This document shows, one piece after another, positions 16,299 to 25,148 of a stretch of DNA of 57,087 nucleotides. The stretch spans positions 1 to 57,087 of the forward strand of contig NZ_FPCC01000020.1 in assembly GCF_900116875.1 (NCBI RefSeq), read 5' to 3'. The first letter of the stretch is position 1. Each line of letters starts with the position of its first letter. The stretch comes from Butyrivibrio sp. INlla21. Its GTDB lineage: Bacteria; Bacillota; Clostridia; Lachnospirales; Lachnospiraceae. Under the pieces are notes generated by a model that was given only the letters and a program-made list of their open reading frames with translations, was not told the DNA's origin and made no database searches. Position numbers and translations under genes: made by a program.

Positions 16299-17450
16299 AT
16301 GAGAAATATCGTTTTACTTGGTTCCACGGGTTCTATCGGAACACAGACACTTGATGTTGTTAGAAACAATTCTTCCGAGCTTAAGGTCATCGGCCTTGCA
16401 GCCAACAGGAAGGTAGAAGAAGTAGAGGAGCAGGTTAGGGAGTTTAAGCCTAAGTATGCCTGCATGTTTGATGAGAATGCGGCAAAAGATCTTGCCGACA
16501 GGATCAAAGATACGGATACGAAAGTTTACAGCGGTATGGACGGGCTTTTGGAGATCGTAGCGGTTCCCGAAGCCGATACCGTTCTTACGGCGGTTGTAGG
16601 TATGATCGGAATCAGACCGACTATCCGCGCTATAGAATCCGGCAAGGACATTGCACTTGCCAATAAAGAGACGCTTGTTTGCGCGGGACATATAATCATG
16701 CCTCTTGCAAAAGAAAAGAATGTTAAGATCCTTCCCGTTGACAGTGAGCACAGTGCGATCTTCCAGTCACTTAACGGTGAACCTAAAGATAAGGTTGAAA
16801 AGATCCTTCTCACAGCCAGCGGCGGACCTTTCAGAGGAAAGAAGAAAGAAGAACTTAAGGACATGACGGCTGCGGATGCGCTTAAGCACCCCAACTGGGA
16901 TATGGGCCCGAAGGTTACGATTGATTCTTCAACGCTTGTAAATAAGGGACTTGAGGTTATGGAAGCAAGATGGCTCTTCGATGTAAGCCTCGATAATATT
17001 CAGGTTTTGATACATCCTCAGAGCATCGTTCACAGTGCTGTTCAGTACTGCGACGGAGCGGTTATTGCTCAGCTCGGTGTTCCCGATATGAAGCTTCCGA
17101 TTCAGTATGCTCTGTTCTATCCTGACAGAAGACCTATGAGTGAAAAGAGACTTGACCTTTTTGAACTTTACAGTCTGACATTTGAAAAGCCCGACACGGA
17201 TACGTTTAGAGGACTAAAGCTCGCTTTCGATTCGGCTTATGCCGGAGGCAGTATGCCGACTGTATTTAACGCGGCCAATGAGATGGCGGTAAAGAGATTC
17301 TTAAAGGGCGATATCAAGTATCTTGAGATCTATGACATGATACAGGAGGCTATGGAGCATCATAACAAGATAGATAATCCCACGGTTTCACAGATTCTTG
17401 AAGCAGAGAAGGATATCTATGAGTTCCTGGGAAATAAATACAACATATAA
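16299..17450 (+). CDS. dxr: 1-deoxy-D-xylulose 5-phosphate reductoisomerase
   Basis: Second step of the MEP isoprenoid pathway: DXP to MEP with NADPH. 383 residues. LLGSTGSIGTQTLDVV is the NADPH-binding motif. LANKETLVCAG, LPVDSEHSAIFQ (metal-binding Asp/Glu) and TASGGPFRGK are the signature blocks of the family. With ispG downstream and dxs at 43059 it shows that this organism makes isoprenoids by the MEP route. Confidence 0.97.
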   Translation: MRNIVLLGSTGSIGTQTLDVVRNNSSELKVIGLAANRKVEEVEEQVREFKPKYACMFDENAAKDLADRIKDTDTKVYSGMDGLLEIVAVPEADTVLTAVVGMIGIRPTIRAIESGKDIALANKETLVCAGHIIMPLAKEKNVKILPVDSEHSAIFQSLNGEPKDKVEKILLTASGGPFRGKKKEELKDMTAADALKHPNWDMGPKVTIDSSTLVNKGLEVMEARWLFDVSLDNIQVLIHPQSIVHSAVQYCDGAVIAQLGVPDMKLPIQYALFYPDRRPMSEKRLDLFELYSLTFEKPDTDTFRGLKLAFDSAYAGGSMPTVFNAANEMAVKRFLKGDIKYLEIYDMIQEAMEHHNKIDNPTVSQILEAEKDIYEFLGNKYNI

Positions 17451-17459
17451 GGGGAAATT

Positions 17460-18512
17460 ATGGCAATCAGCATTATCATCTTTTTTATAATATTCGGAAT
17501 ACTTGTAACAACGCATGAATTCGGACACTATATCATAGCCAAGACAGGCGGCATAAGAGTTAAAGAATTCTTTGTCGGAATGGGACCGACTATATGGAAA
17601 AAGCAAAAAGGAGAGACTTTATACAGTATCAAACTTCTTCCGATCGGCGGAGCGTGTGTGTTTGACGGAATGGATCCTGTCGCTGAGGAAAGAGAGAGCT
17701 ATGATGAGAGATCTTTTTTGAATGCTCCCGTATGGAGAAGAATAGCGACACTGTTTGCCGGACCATTCGCAAACTTTATTATCGCATATATACTTGCGGT
17801 TGTGCTTGTCAGCTTTTCGGTGTGGGATTTCCCTGTGATAGATAAGTTTACTGAGGATTCTGCCGCAGTTGAGGCGGGACTTCAAGCCGGAGATAAGATA
17901 ATAAGTGTTGACGGTGAAAAAGTTTATATGGCTGCAGAGGTCACTCTTATTTCTCAGTTTGCGGAAGGCTCACCCATGGACATCGTGTATGAGAGAGACG
18001 GACAGCAGTTCAGTACAACTCTTTATCCTAAGTTCAGCGAAAAAGATCATCGTTATTACATGGGCGTATATCTGGGAGAGTTTAAAAACATAAAAGGTAT
18101 TCAGACTCTTAAATATGCCTGGTATGAAATGAGATATAATTTCAAGGCAACTTACAGAAGTCTTGCGCTTCTTGTTCAAGGTAAGCTCAAGGCTGATGAC
18201 GTTTCGGGACCTGTCGGAATGGTAAAGATTGTCGATGATGTTTACGAGGAGACGAAGCCTTACGGCATCTCTTCAGTTCTTTTGACAATGCTTGGTCTTA
18301 CCGTTTTGTTGTCAGTCAACCTCGGAGTGATGAACCTGTTACCCTTCCCTGCGCTTGACGGAGGAAGACTTGTGTTCCAGTTTATAGAGGTTATTTTCGG
18401 TAAGCCTGTTCCGCCCGAGAAGGAAGGCTATGTGCACATGTTTGGTATGATCCTGCTGATGGGACTTATGATATTTGTGCTGTTTAATGATATTACAAAG
18501 TTTACAAGGTAA
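17460..18512 (+). CDS. rseP: RIP metalloprotease (site-2 protease)
   Basis: 350 residues. The zinc motif HEFGH lies in the first membrane helix (TTHEFGHYIIAK, about 19-30). A PDZ domain (about 115-190, including VEAGLQAGDKIISVDGEKV) and the second metal motif NLLPFPALDGGR follow, with a final membrane helix. Such proteases cut membrane-bound anti-sigma factors and leftover signal peptides within the membrane. The substrate is unknown here. It starts nine bp after dxr, in the conserved cdsA-dxr-rseP-ispG order. Confidence 0.95.
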   Translation: MAISIIIFFIIFGILVTTHEFGHYIIAKTGGIRVKEFFVGMGPTIWKKQKGETLYSIKLLPIGGACVFDGMDPVAEERESYDERSFLNAPVWRRIATLFAGPFANFIIAYILAVVLVSFSVWDFPVIDKFTEDSAAVEAGLQAGDKIISVDGEKVYMAAEVTLISQFAEGSPMDIVYERDGQQFSTTLYPKFSEKDHRYYMGVYLGEFKNIKGIQTLKYAWYEMRYNFKATYRSLALLVQGKLKADDVSGPVGMVKIVDDVYEETKPYGISSVLLTMLGLTVLLSVNLGVMNLLPFPALDGGRLVFQFIEVIFGKPVPPEKEGYVHMFGMILLMGLMIFVLFNDITKFTR

Positions 18513-18514
18513 TT

Positions 18515-18540
18515 TGGAAGTGCGCATGACGCCGCTTCCA
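18515..18540. other. Intercistronic hairpin between rseP and ispG
   Basis: TGGAAG (18515-18520) pairs with CTTCCA (18535-18540), with further weak pairing inside. There is no T-run. It may tune transcript stability or partial termination within the operon. Confidence 0.4.
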
Positions 18541-18555
18541 TGATAAGGAGTACTT

Positions 18556-19614
18556 ATGACGTACAGAGACAATACCAAGGTTATTAAGATCGGAAACAAG
18601 GTTATCGGCGGCGGTAACCCGATCATGATACAGTCTATGACCAATACGCCCACAGAGGATGTTGCTGCTACTGTAGCGCAGATCAAGAGGCTTGAAGCTG
18701 CAGGCTGCGATATTATCAGATGCACGGTGCCTACACAGGAAGCTGCGCTCGCGGTAAAAGAGATCAAGAAGCAGATTACGATACCGCTTGTAGCGGACAT
18801 ACATTTTGATTATAAGATGGCTATCGCAGCTATGGAGAACGGAGCCGACAAGATCAGGATCAATCCCGGCAACATCGGTTCTACGGAGCGTATTGCTGCA
18901 GTTGTTTCCTGTGCAAAAGAAAGAAATATACCTATAAGAGTCGGTGTTAACAGCGGTTCTCTTGAGAGAAATCTCGTTGAAAAATACGGCGGAGTAACAG
19001 CGCAGGGTCTTGTGGAGAGTGCACTTGATAAGATCGGCATCATAGAAGATCTCGGATACGACAACATGGTCGTAAGTATCAAGTCATCAAACGTCATGCT
19101 CTGCGTTAAAGCTCACGAGCTACTTGCAGAGAAGTGTAAATATCCTCTTCATGTAGGTATTACCGAAGCCGGAACAGTCTGGGGCGGTAATATCAAATCG
19201 TCCGTAGGACTCGGAATCATCTTAAATGAAGGAATCGGAGATACTATCAGAGTTTCTCTTTCGGGTGATCCGATCGAGGAGATCAAGACAGCCAAGGCAA
19301 TCCTTAGAACCCTTGATATCAGAAAGGGCGGTATTGAGGTTGTATCTTGCCCTACATGCGGAAGAACCAAGATAGATCTCATAGACCTTGCCAACAAGAC
19401 AGAGACTCTTGTTCAGAATTATCCCGATCTCAATATCAAAGTGGCTGTTATGGGATGCGCCGTTAACGGCCCCGGAGAAGCCAAAGAGGCTGATATCGGA
19501 ATTGCCGGAGGAACCGGCGAAGGTCTTCTTATAAAACACGGGGAAGTGGTTAAGAAGGTCAAAGAAGACGAGCTTTTAAATGTATTAAAAGAAGAGCTCG
19601 ACAATTGGAAGTGA
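18556..19614 (+). CDS. ispG: 4-hydroxy-3-methylbut-2-enyl diphosphate synthase (flavodoxin/ferredoxin)
   Basis: 352 residues. Converts MEcPP to HMBPP, the penultimate MEP-pathway step. The TIM-barrel half begins with MIQSMTNTPTEDV. The C-terminal half carries the [4Fe-4S] ligands in SCPTCGRTKID and MGCAVNGPGEA, the third Cys being in the latter. It is followed by polC after 29 bp. Confidence 0.97.
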   Translation: MTYRDNTKVIKIGNKVIGGGNPIMIQSMTNTPTEDVAATVAQIKRLEAAGCDIIRCTVPTQEAALAVKEIKKQITIPLVADIHFDYKMAIAAMENGADKIRINPGNIGSTERIAAVVSCAKERNIPIRVGVNSGSLERNLVEKYGGVTAQGLVESALDKIGIIEDLGYDNMVVSIKSSNVMLCVKAHELLAEKCKYPLHVGITEAGTVWGGNIKSSVGLGIILNEGIGDTIRVSLSGDPIEEIKTAKAILRTLDIRKGGIEVVSCPTCGRTKIDLIDLANKTETLVQNYPDLNIKVAVMGCAVNGPGEAKEADIGIAGGTGEGLLIKHGEVVKKVKEDELLNVLKEELDNWK

Positions 19615-19643
19615 TACACTTCTTTTGAGAGGTGCTTTAGGGT

Positions 19644-22600
19644 ATGTCAAAAAAGTTTTTTGAGGTTTTCCCTGCACTTAAGCTGGACGCCAAGACCAAA
19701 GAGATAATGGAACAAACTGAAGTTACCAAGGTGTCCACGACAAGGAAGCAGGATTTCATACGAATATATATTTCGAGTAACAATCTTATTGATAAGTCAG
19801 ACATCATTAAGAGTGAGACGAGTATCAAGAAGCAGCTTTTCGGAAGTCACGATGTTAACATCAAGATTTACGAGAAGTTTAGCTTGTCTGCGCAGTACAC
19901 ACCTAAGAATCTGTTAGAACTTTACAAGGACAGCATTGAGCTTGAGCTTAAAGACTATGACCATATGGAGTATAGTCTTTTTCGTTCGGCTTCTTTTTTG
20001 TACCCTGATGAAGGAAACGTTACTCTGCAGCTTGAGGACAGCGTTGTAAGCAGGAAGAAGGCGCCCGATCTTATTCGCATTCTTGATAAGATCATGAATG
20101 AAAGATGCGGACTTTCCGTGGACATTCAGCCTGAATTTATCGAGGTTGAAAAGAGCAACGATGAACCCGATTACTCAGCAGAATCAGCCAAGATGGCCAA
20201 GAAGCTCGAAGAAGCTGAGCTTAAATCAGAGGAAAAGAAAAAAGAGAAGGAAGAAAAAGAAGCAGCGAAGCCGGAAGAAAAGAAGAGTGCCGGTGCTGCG
20301 GCAGGTTCTGTTTCAGCTTCCAAAGTGCCTGTTTCGGGCGGCTTCGGAAAAGGTAAATTCGCCGGAAGAAAAGGTGACTTCGGTGCCTTTAAGAGAAGCG
20401 ACAATCCTGATGTTATTTTCGGAAGAGACTTTGACGAGGAGACAATGAAACTTGAAGATCTTGTCGGAGAGCTCGGAGAAGTTGTTATTCACGGTAAGAT
20501 CACTGCTTTTGACAAAAGAGATATCAGAAACGAAAAGAGTATTCTTATATTTGACGTTACTGATTTTACGGATTCCATCACGGTCAAGATGTTCGTTAAG
20601 ACCGAGGATGTTCCCGAGATAACCAAGGACATCAAGCCCGGAGCCTTTGTTAAGGTTAAGGGAATCGCGGCCGTAGATAAATTTGACCACGAGCTTTCGA
20701 TTCAGTCTGTTGCGGGAGTTAAGAAGATCCCGGACTTTACATCCAAGCGAGTTGACAGGGCTGAGGTTAAGAGAGTAGAGCTTCACTGCCATACCAAGAT
20801 GAGCGATATGGACGGTGTTTCCGAGGTAAAAGATATCGTTAAGCAGGCCTACAAGTGGGGAATGCCCGGTATCGCGATCACGGACCACGGCGTTGTTCAG
20901 GCGCTTACGGATGCCAACCACGTATGGGAGTCTCTTTATGACGATGAGAAAAAGAGAAGAAAAGAAGCGGGAGAGCCGCCTATCGAGAGACAGGATTTCT
21001 TTAAACTGATCCTCGGAGTGGAGGCTTATCTTGTTGACGACCTTAAAGAAATTGTCGTAAATGACAAGGGACAGCCGCTTGATAATACGACCTTTGTCGT
21101 ATTTGATATTGAGACGACAGGTTTTTCACCTATTAAAAATAAGATAATTGAGATCGGTGCGGTTAAGATCGTGAACGGCGAGATTATTGACAGATTCTCG
21201 GAGTTTATAAATCCCGAGGTGCCGATCCCGTTTAGGATCACACAGCTTACAAGCATCACGGATGACATGGTCATCGATGCGCCTACAAGAGAGGTTATAA
21301 TTCCTAAATTCGTTGAGTTCTGTAAGGATGCCGTTCTTGTCGGACACAACGTAGGCTTTGATATCAGCTTTATCAATCAGAACTGCAAAGAGCTTAATAT
21401 CGATGTTGATTACACAACGGTCGATACGCTCTGGCTTTCAAGATATTTCTTCCCGCTTCAGGCAAAGCATACGCTTGATGCGGTTGCAAAGACACTTAAC
21501 GTTGTACTTGGTCATCACCACAGAGCGGTTGATGATGCCGAGTGTACCGCGCTTATTTTTAATAAGTTCATACCTATGCTTCAGGAGCAGAAGGCGGTTA
21601 CACTTACCGATGTAAATATTCTTGGCAAGCCCACCAAGGAGATGATCCGTCATCTTCGTCCCAATCACTGCATTATCCTTGCTAAGAATACTCTGGGAAG
21701 GGTCAATCTCTATACCCTTGTGAGTGAATCTCACGTTGATTATTTCAGGAGATTCCCGCTTATACCTAAGAGTGAGCTGCTAAAGCACAGAGAGGGACTC
21801 ATCATAGGAAGCGCCTGCTGCGCGGGTGAGCTTTACGGCGCTGTTGTAGAGGGAAGACCGCCCGAAGAGATAGCAAGACTTGTCGATTTCTATGACTACC
21901 TTGAGATTCAGCCTGTTGCAAACAATCACTTTATGGTTGAATCCGACAGATATGAAGACATTAACTCGGATGATGACATCAGAGAGATAAATAAAGAGAT
22001 AGTAAGACTCGGCGAACAGTTTAATAAACCTGTTGTCGCCACTTGTGATGCGCATTTTCTTAATCCGGAGGATGAGATCTACCGTACGATCATCATGGCC
22101 GGAAAAGGTATGAATGACGAGGAGGAGTCACCTCTTTATCTTAGAACGACCGATGAGATGATGGCTGAGTTTGATTATCTCGGAGGAGACAAGGCTAATG
22201 AGATCGTAATAGAAAATACACGTAAGATCCTTGATATGTGTGACAGTATCTCGCCCGTTCGTCCCGATAAGTGCGCGCCTGTCATCGAAAACAGTGATGA
22301 GATTCTTACCAAGATCTGCTACGACAAGGCACATGAGATATATGGAGATAATCTTCCCGAGATAGTGCAGGAGCGTCTTGAGAGAGAACTTAACTCCATT
22401 ATCAAGAACGGTTTCGCCGTTATGTATATCATTGCGCAGAAGCTCGTTTGGAAGTCCAATGAGGACGGATATCTGGTAGGTTCCAGAGGTTCCGTAGGAT
22501 CGTCGTTCGTTGCGTTTACTTCGGGTATTACCGAGGTTAATTCGCTGAGCCCACATTACGTGTGCCCTCACTGCAAATACAGTGATTTCGATTCGGAAGA

Positions 22601-24173
22601 GGTCCTTAAATACGGCGGTAATTCAGGCTGCGACATGCCCGATAAGCGCTGCCCCAAGTGCGGAACCATGATGAATAAGGACGGTTTTGACATTCCTTTC
22701 GAGACCTTCCTTGGATTTAAAGGAGACAAGGAGCCTGATATCGACCTTAACTTCTCGGGTGAGTATCAGTCTAAAGCTCATAAGTATACGGAAGTTATCT
22801 TTGGTTACGGACAGACCTTCAGAGCCGGAACCATCGCTTCGCTTGCCGATAAGACGGCCTATGGTTTCGTAAAGAAATACTACGACCAGATAGGCTTAAG
22901 CAAAAGAAAATGTGAGATAAACAGAATTGTTCAGGGGTGTACGGGTATCAGAAGAGGTACCGGTCAGCACCCGGGTGGAATCATTGTTCTTCCCGTGGGA
23001 GAGGATATCAACTCTTTTTGCCCGGTTCAGCATCCTGCCAACGATATGACAACGGCTACAATTACGACACATTACGACTATCACTCGATCGACCACAACC
23101 TTCTTAAGCTCGATATTCTGGGACACGATGATCCGACCATGATCAGATTCCTTCAGGATTGCACGGGACTAGATCCCAAGCTTGTGCCGCTCGATGATAA
23201 GAACGTTATGAGTCTTTTCATGAATACGACTGCGCTCGGCGTTACTCCCGAGCAGCTCGGCGGAACGAAGCTCGGATGCCTCGGTCTTCCCGAGTTTGGT
23301 ACCGACTTTGCCATGCAGATGGTTATCGATGCCAAGCCCACATCATTGTCCCACCTTATCAGGATCTCAGGTCTTTCACATGGTACGGACGTTTGGCTTG
23401 GTAATGCGCAGACCCTTATTCAGGAGGGCAAGGCGACCATCGATACCTGTATCTGTTGTCGTGACGATATCATGATCTATCTAATTCAGAAGGGCATGGA
23501 TAAGTCTCTTTCGTTCAAGACCATGGAGTCTGTACGTAAAGGTAAAGGACTTAAGCCTGAGATGGAAGAAGCCATGATCGCAGCGGGAGTTCCGGATTGG
23601 TACATCTGGTCTTGTAAGAAGATCAAGTACATGTTCCCCAAGGCTCACGCCGCAGCTTACGTTATGATGGCTTGGCGTATAGCTTATTTCAAGGTTTATG
23701 TACCGCAGGCATTCTATGCCGCATGGTTCAGTATCAGAGCCAAGGCGTTTAACTATGAGCACATGTGCCAGGGTGAGAATCACCTTCATGCCATTATGAA
23801 AGAGTATAACAGTAAAAAAGATGAGCTTACCAATGCACAGCAGGCAGAGTACGGAGATATGAGACTTGTTGAGGAGATGTACGAGAGAGGAATCGAATTC
23901 CTTCCTATCGATATCTTCAAGGTTAAGTCAAGGGATTTCCAGGTTATCGGCGATAAGATCATGCCTTCGCTTACAAGTATCGACGGCATGGGTGAAAAGG
24001 CCGCAGACCAGATCGTGGAAGCCGCCAAAGACGGCCCGTTCCTTTCCAAGGACGACTTCAGACAGCGTACCAAGTGCCCGCAGACAGTCATCGATAAGAT
24101 GTCCGATATGGGACTTTTGGGAGATATTCCCGACTCGAATCAGATCAGTATTTTTGATCTTATGAAGGCGTGA
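19644..24173 (+). CDS. polC: DNA polymerase III alpha subunit, PolC type
   Basis: 1509 residues; the low-GC Gram-positive replicative polymerase with built-in proofreading. Order: N-terminal domains with a charged Lys/Glu linker (about 190-220), OB fold (about 270-360), PHP domain starting at LHCHTKMSDMDG (about 380), inserted DEDDh exonuclease (FDIETTGFSP near 484 to HHRAVDDAECTA), the rest of PHP, the zinc finger CPHCKYS...CPKCGTM, the catalytic palm with PDIDLNFSGEYQ (about 1031), and a helix-hairpin-helix near 1444 (IDGMGEKAADQI). All motifs are intact. It closes the pyrH-polC run. Confidence 0.98.
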   Translation: MSKKFFEVFPALKLDAKTKEIMEQTEVTKVSTTRKQDFIRIYISSNNLIDKSDIIKSETSIKKQLFGSHDVNIKIYEKFSLSAQYTPKNLLELYKDSIELELKDYDHMEYSLFRSASFLYPDEGNVTLQLEDSVVSRKKAPDLIRILDKIMNERCGLSVDIQPEFIEVEKSNDEPDYSAESAKMAKKLEEAELKSEEKKKEKEEKEAAKPEEKKSAGAAAGSVSASKVPVSGGFGKGKFAGRKGDFGAFKRSDNPDVIFGRDFDEETMKLEDLVGELGEVVIHGKITAFDKRDIRNEKSILIFDVTDFTDSITVKMFVKTEDVPEITKDIKPGAFVKVKGIAAVDKFDHELSIQSVAGVKKIPDFTSKRVDRAEVKRVELHCHTKMSDMDGVSEVKDIVKQAYKWGMPGIAITDHGVVQALTDANHVWESLYDDEKKRRKEAGEPPIERQDFFKLILGVEAYLVDDLKEIVVNDKGQPLDNTTFVVFDIETTGFSPIKNKIIEIGAVKIVNGEIIDRFSEFINPEVPIPFRITQLTSITDDMVIDAPTREVIIPKFVEFCKDAVLVGHNVGFDISFINQNCKELNIDVDYTTVDTLWLSRYFFPLQAKHTLDAVAKTLNVVLGHHHRAVDDAECTALIFNKFIPMLQEQKAVTLTDVNILGKPTKEMIRHLRPNHCIILAKNTLGRVNLYTLVSESHVDYFRRFPLIPKSELLKHREGLIIGSACCAGELYGAVVEGRPPEEIARLVDFYDYLEIQPVANNHFMVESDRYEDINSDDDIREINKEIVRLGEQFNKPVVATCDAHFLNPEDEIYRTIIMAGKGMNDEEESPLYLRTTDEMMAEFDYLGGDKANEIVIENTRKILDMCDSISPVRPDKCAPVIENSDEILTKICYDKAHEIYGDNLPEIVQERLERELNSIIKNGFAVMYIIAQKLVWKSNEDGYLVGSRGSVGSSFVAFTSGITEVNSLSPHYVCPHCKYSDFDSEEVLKYGGNSGCDMPDKRCPKCGTMMNKDGFDIPFETFLGFKGDKEPDIDLNFSGEYQSKAHKYTEVIFGYGQTFRAGTIASLADKTAYGFVKKYYDQIGLSKRKCEINRIVQGCTGIRRGTGQHPGGIIVLPVGEDINSFCPVQHPANDMTTATITTHYDYHSIDHNLLKLDILGHDDPTMIRFLQDCTGLDPKLVPLDDKNVMSLFMNTTALGVTPEQLGGTKLGCLGLPEFGTDFAMQMVIDAKPTSLSHLIRISGLSHGTDVWLGNAQTLIQEGKATIDTCICCRDDIMIYLIQKGMDKSLSFKTMESVRKGKGLKPEMEEAMIAAGVPDWYIWSCKKIKYMFPKAHAAAYVMMAWRIAYFKVYVPQAFYAAWFSIRAKAFNYEHMCQGENHLHAIMKEYNSKKDELTNAQQAEYGDMRLVEEMYERGIEFLPIDIFKVKSRDFQVIGDKIMPSLTSIDGMGEKAADQIVEAAKDGPFLSKDDFRQRTKCPQTVIDKMSDMGLLGDIPDSNQISIFDLMKA

Positions 24174-24177
24174 GTTT

Positions 24178-24208
24178 GGACGGTATATCATTAATGTATA
24201 TACCGTCC
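24178..24208 (+). terminator. Perfect 11-bp hairpin after polC
   Basis: GGACGGTATAT (24178-24188) / ATATACCGTCC (24198-24208), starting five bases after the polC stop. A T-run comes only about 17 bases later, so it is a weak terminator or a 3'-stabilising hairpin. Confidence 0.55.
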
Positions 24209-24252
24209 CGCAGCACCTCTAAAATTTTTTCCAAAAATTTTAAAAAAAGTAC

Positions 24253-24281
24253 TTGCATTATTTTTATCTATGAGATAATAT
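24253..24281 (+). promoter_or_regulatory. Promoter of the tRNA-Glu transcript
   Basis: TTGCAT (24253-24258), 17-bp spacer, TAATAT (24276-24281), about 42 bp before the tRNA. The leader contains a small CCGC/GCGG hairpin. Confidence 0.65.
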
Positions 24282-24322
24282 AAACAAGTCGCCGCGATAC
24301 AGCGGTTGACACAAGCAAGTAA

Positions 24323-24394
24323 GCCTCGTTGGTCAAGCGGTTAAGACGCTGCCCTCTCACGGCAGAATCAGCGGTTCGATTCCGCTACGAGGTA
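24323..24394 (+). tRNA. tRNA-Glu (anticodon CTC)
   Basis: 72 nt without encoded CCA. The acceptor arms GCCTCGT and ACGAGGT pair with a G-T at the end. The D-arm GGTCAAGCGGTTAAGAC, the anticodon stem CTGCC/GGCAG with loop CTCTCAC (anticodon CTC, reads GAG), and the T-arm GCGGTTCGATTCCGC are all present. It stands between polC and rimP with its own promoter and a terminator 120 bp downstream. Confidence 0.95.
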
Positions 24395-24404
24395 CTGAGC
24401 AGAG

Positions 24405-24433
24405 CACTTGGTGAGGTTCTATCGAACCTAGTG
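24405..24433 (+). repeat. Hairpin repeat family A, copy 1
   Basis: 29 nt: CACTTGGT, 13-nt middle, ACCTAGTG. The arms pair except for a central T-T. The middle block GAGGTTCTATCGA matches copies 2 and 3 at most positions. In this copy an alternative 6-bp stem (AGGTTC/GAACCT) is also possible. It lies 10 bp after tRNA-Glu, in the same transcript. Confidence 0.65.
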
Positions 24434-24448
24434 CGAGCCATGGGGATG

Positions 24449-24477
24449 CACTTAACGAGGTCCTTTCGAGTTTAGTG
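24449..24477 (+). repeat. Hairpin repeat family A, copy 2
   Basis: 29 nt: CACTTAAC, GAGGTCCTTTCGA, GTTTAGTG. Same length and same T-T mismatch as copy 1, with different but compensated arm bases. GGGAT before it and ATCCC after it can form an outer stem. Confidence 0.65.
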
Positions 24478-24516
24478 CAGTATCCCAGACTGTTAATAGA
24501 ACAGCCCAACCCGAAA

Positions 24517-24546
24517 CCAGACTTCATAAGAGTCTGGATTTTTTTT
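24517..24546 (+). terminator. Intrinsic terminator of the tRNA/hairpin transcript
   Basis: CCAGACT (24517-24523) / AGTCTGG (24531-24537) followed by A and eight T. It ends the tRNA-Glu unit, so the two family A hairpins are within the precursor. Confidence 0.9.
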
Positions 24547-24564
24547 ACCTTAATAAATAGACTG

Positions 24565-24593
24565 TTTACAAATTAGCAATCACACGTTATAAT
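24565..24593 (+). promoter_or_regulatory. Strong promoter of the rimP-nusA-infB operon
   Basis: TTTACA (24565-24570), 17-bp spacer, TATAAT (24588-24593). Transcription would start near 24600, almost at the foot of the hairpin at 24604. Confidence 0.8.
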
Positions 24594-24603
24594 ATTACGC
24601 AGA

Positions 24604-24629
24604 AGTGGACTTTCGCGAGTCCACTTTTT
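24604..24629 (+). promoter_or_regulatory. Start-proximal hairpin with T-run in the rimP leader
   Basis: AGTGGACT (24604-24611) / AGTCCACT (24618-24625), 6-nt loop, followed by further T residues (five in a row counting the last stem base). It sits only a few bases after the predicted start and 34 bp before rimP. It could be an attenuator or a 5' stabilising cap for the operon mRNA. Confidence 0.6.
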
Positions 24630-24659
24630 GTGTGCATAGGATTTTACAAAGGAGTATTT

Positions 24660-25124
24660 ATGGCACGTAAGAATGATATTGAGAAGAAGACTGAAGAGCT
24701 TCTTACTCCCATCGCTGAAGCAAACGGCGTCAGCATTTACGATGTGGAGTATGTCAAGGAAGCGGGTGAGTGGTACCTTCGCTGTTACATTGATAAGGAC
24801 GGCGGCGTAGATATCAACGACTGCGTCAATGTTAACAGAGCACTTTCCGATGCGCTTGACGTTGATGACTTTATAGAAGAGGCATATACCTTGGAAGTCA
24901 GCAGCCCCGGACTCGGACGTCAGCTCAAGAAAGACAGACATTTTCAGAACAGCATAGGTATGGACGTAGAACTCAAGCTTTTTAAGGCAAGAGACGGTGT
25001 TAAGGAGTTTGCCGGTACACTTAAGAGTTTTGATGACACTTCGGTTACCGTAACTATAAATGACAAAGATGAGACTTTTATAAGAAAAGAGATATCAGTT
25101 ATTAAGCTTGCTCTTGATTTTTAA
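24660..25124 (+). CDS. rimP: Ribosome maturation factor RimP
   Basis: 154 residues from ATG 24660, which has AGGAG at the right distance; an upstream in-frame start at 24630 lies in the leader hairpin tail. YDVEYVKEAGEWYLRCYIDKDGGVDINDCVNVNRALSDALD is the family hallmark region, here read in part as VDINDCVNVNRALSDALD. The second domain starts around SSPGLGRQLKKDRHF. It assists 30S maturation and heads the nusA operon as usual. Confidence 0.95.
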   Translation: MARKNDIEKKTEELLTPIAEANGVSIYDVEYVKEAGEWYLRCYIDKDGGVDINDCVNVNRALSDALDVDDFIEEAYTLEVSSPGLGRQLKKDRHFQNSIGMDVELKLFKARDGVKEFAGTLKSFDDTSVTVTINDKDETFIRKEISVIKLALDF

Positions 25125-25148
25125 TCTGAGCGGAAAAAGGAGATTACG

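Noticed and set aside
24395..24546. Second tRNA after tRNA-Glu
   Set aside because: No T-arm (GGTTCGA-type) or acceptor pairing; the hairpins belong to repeat family A.
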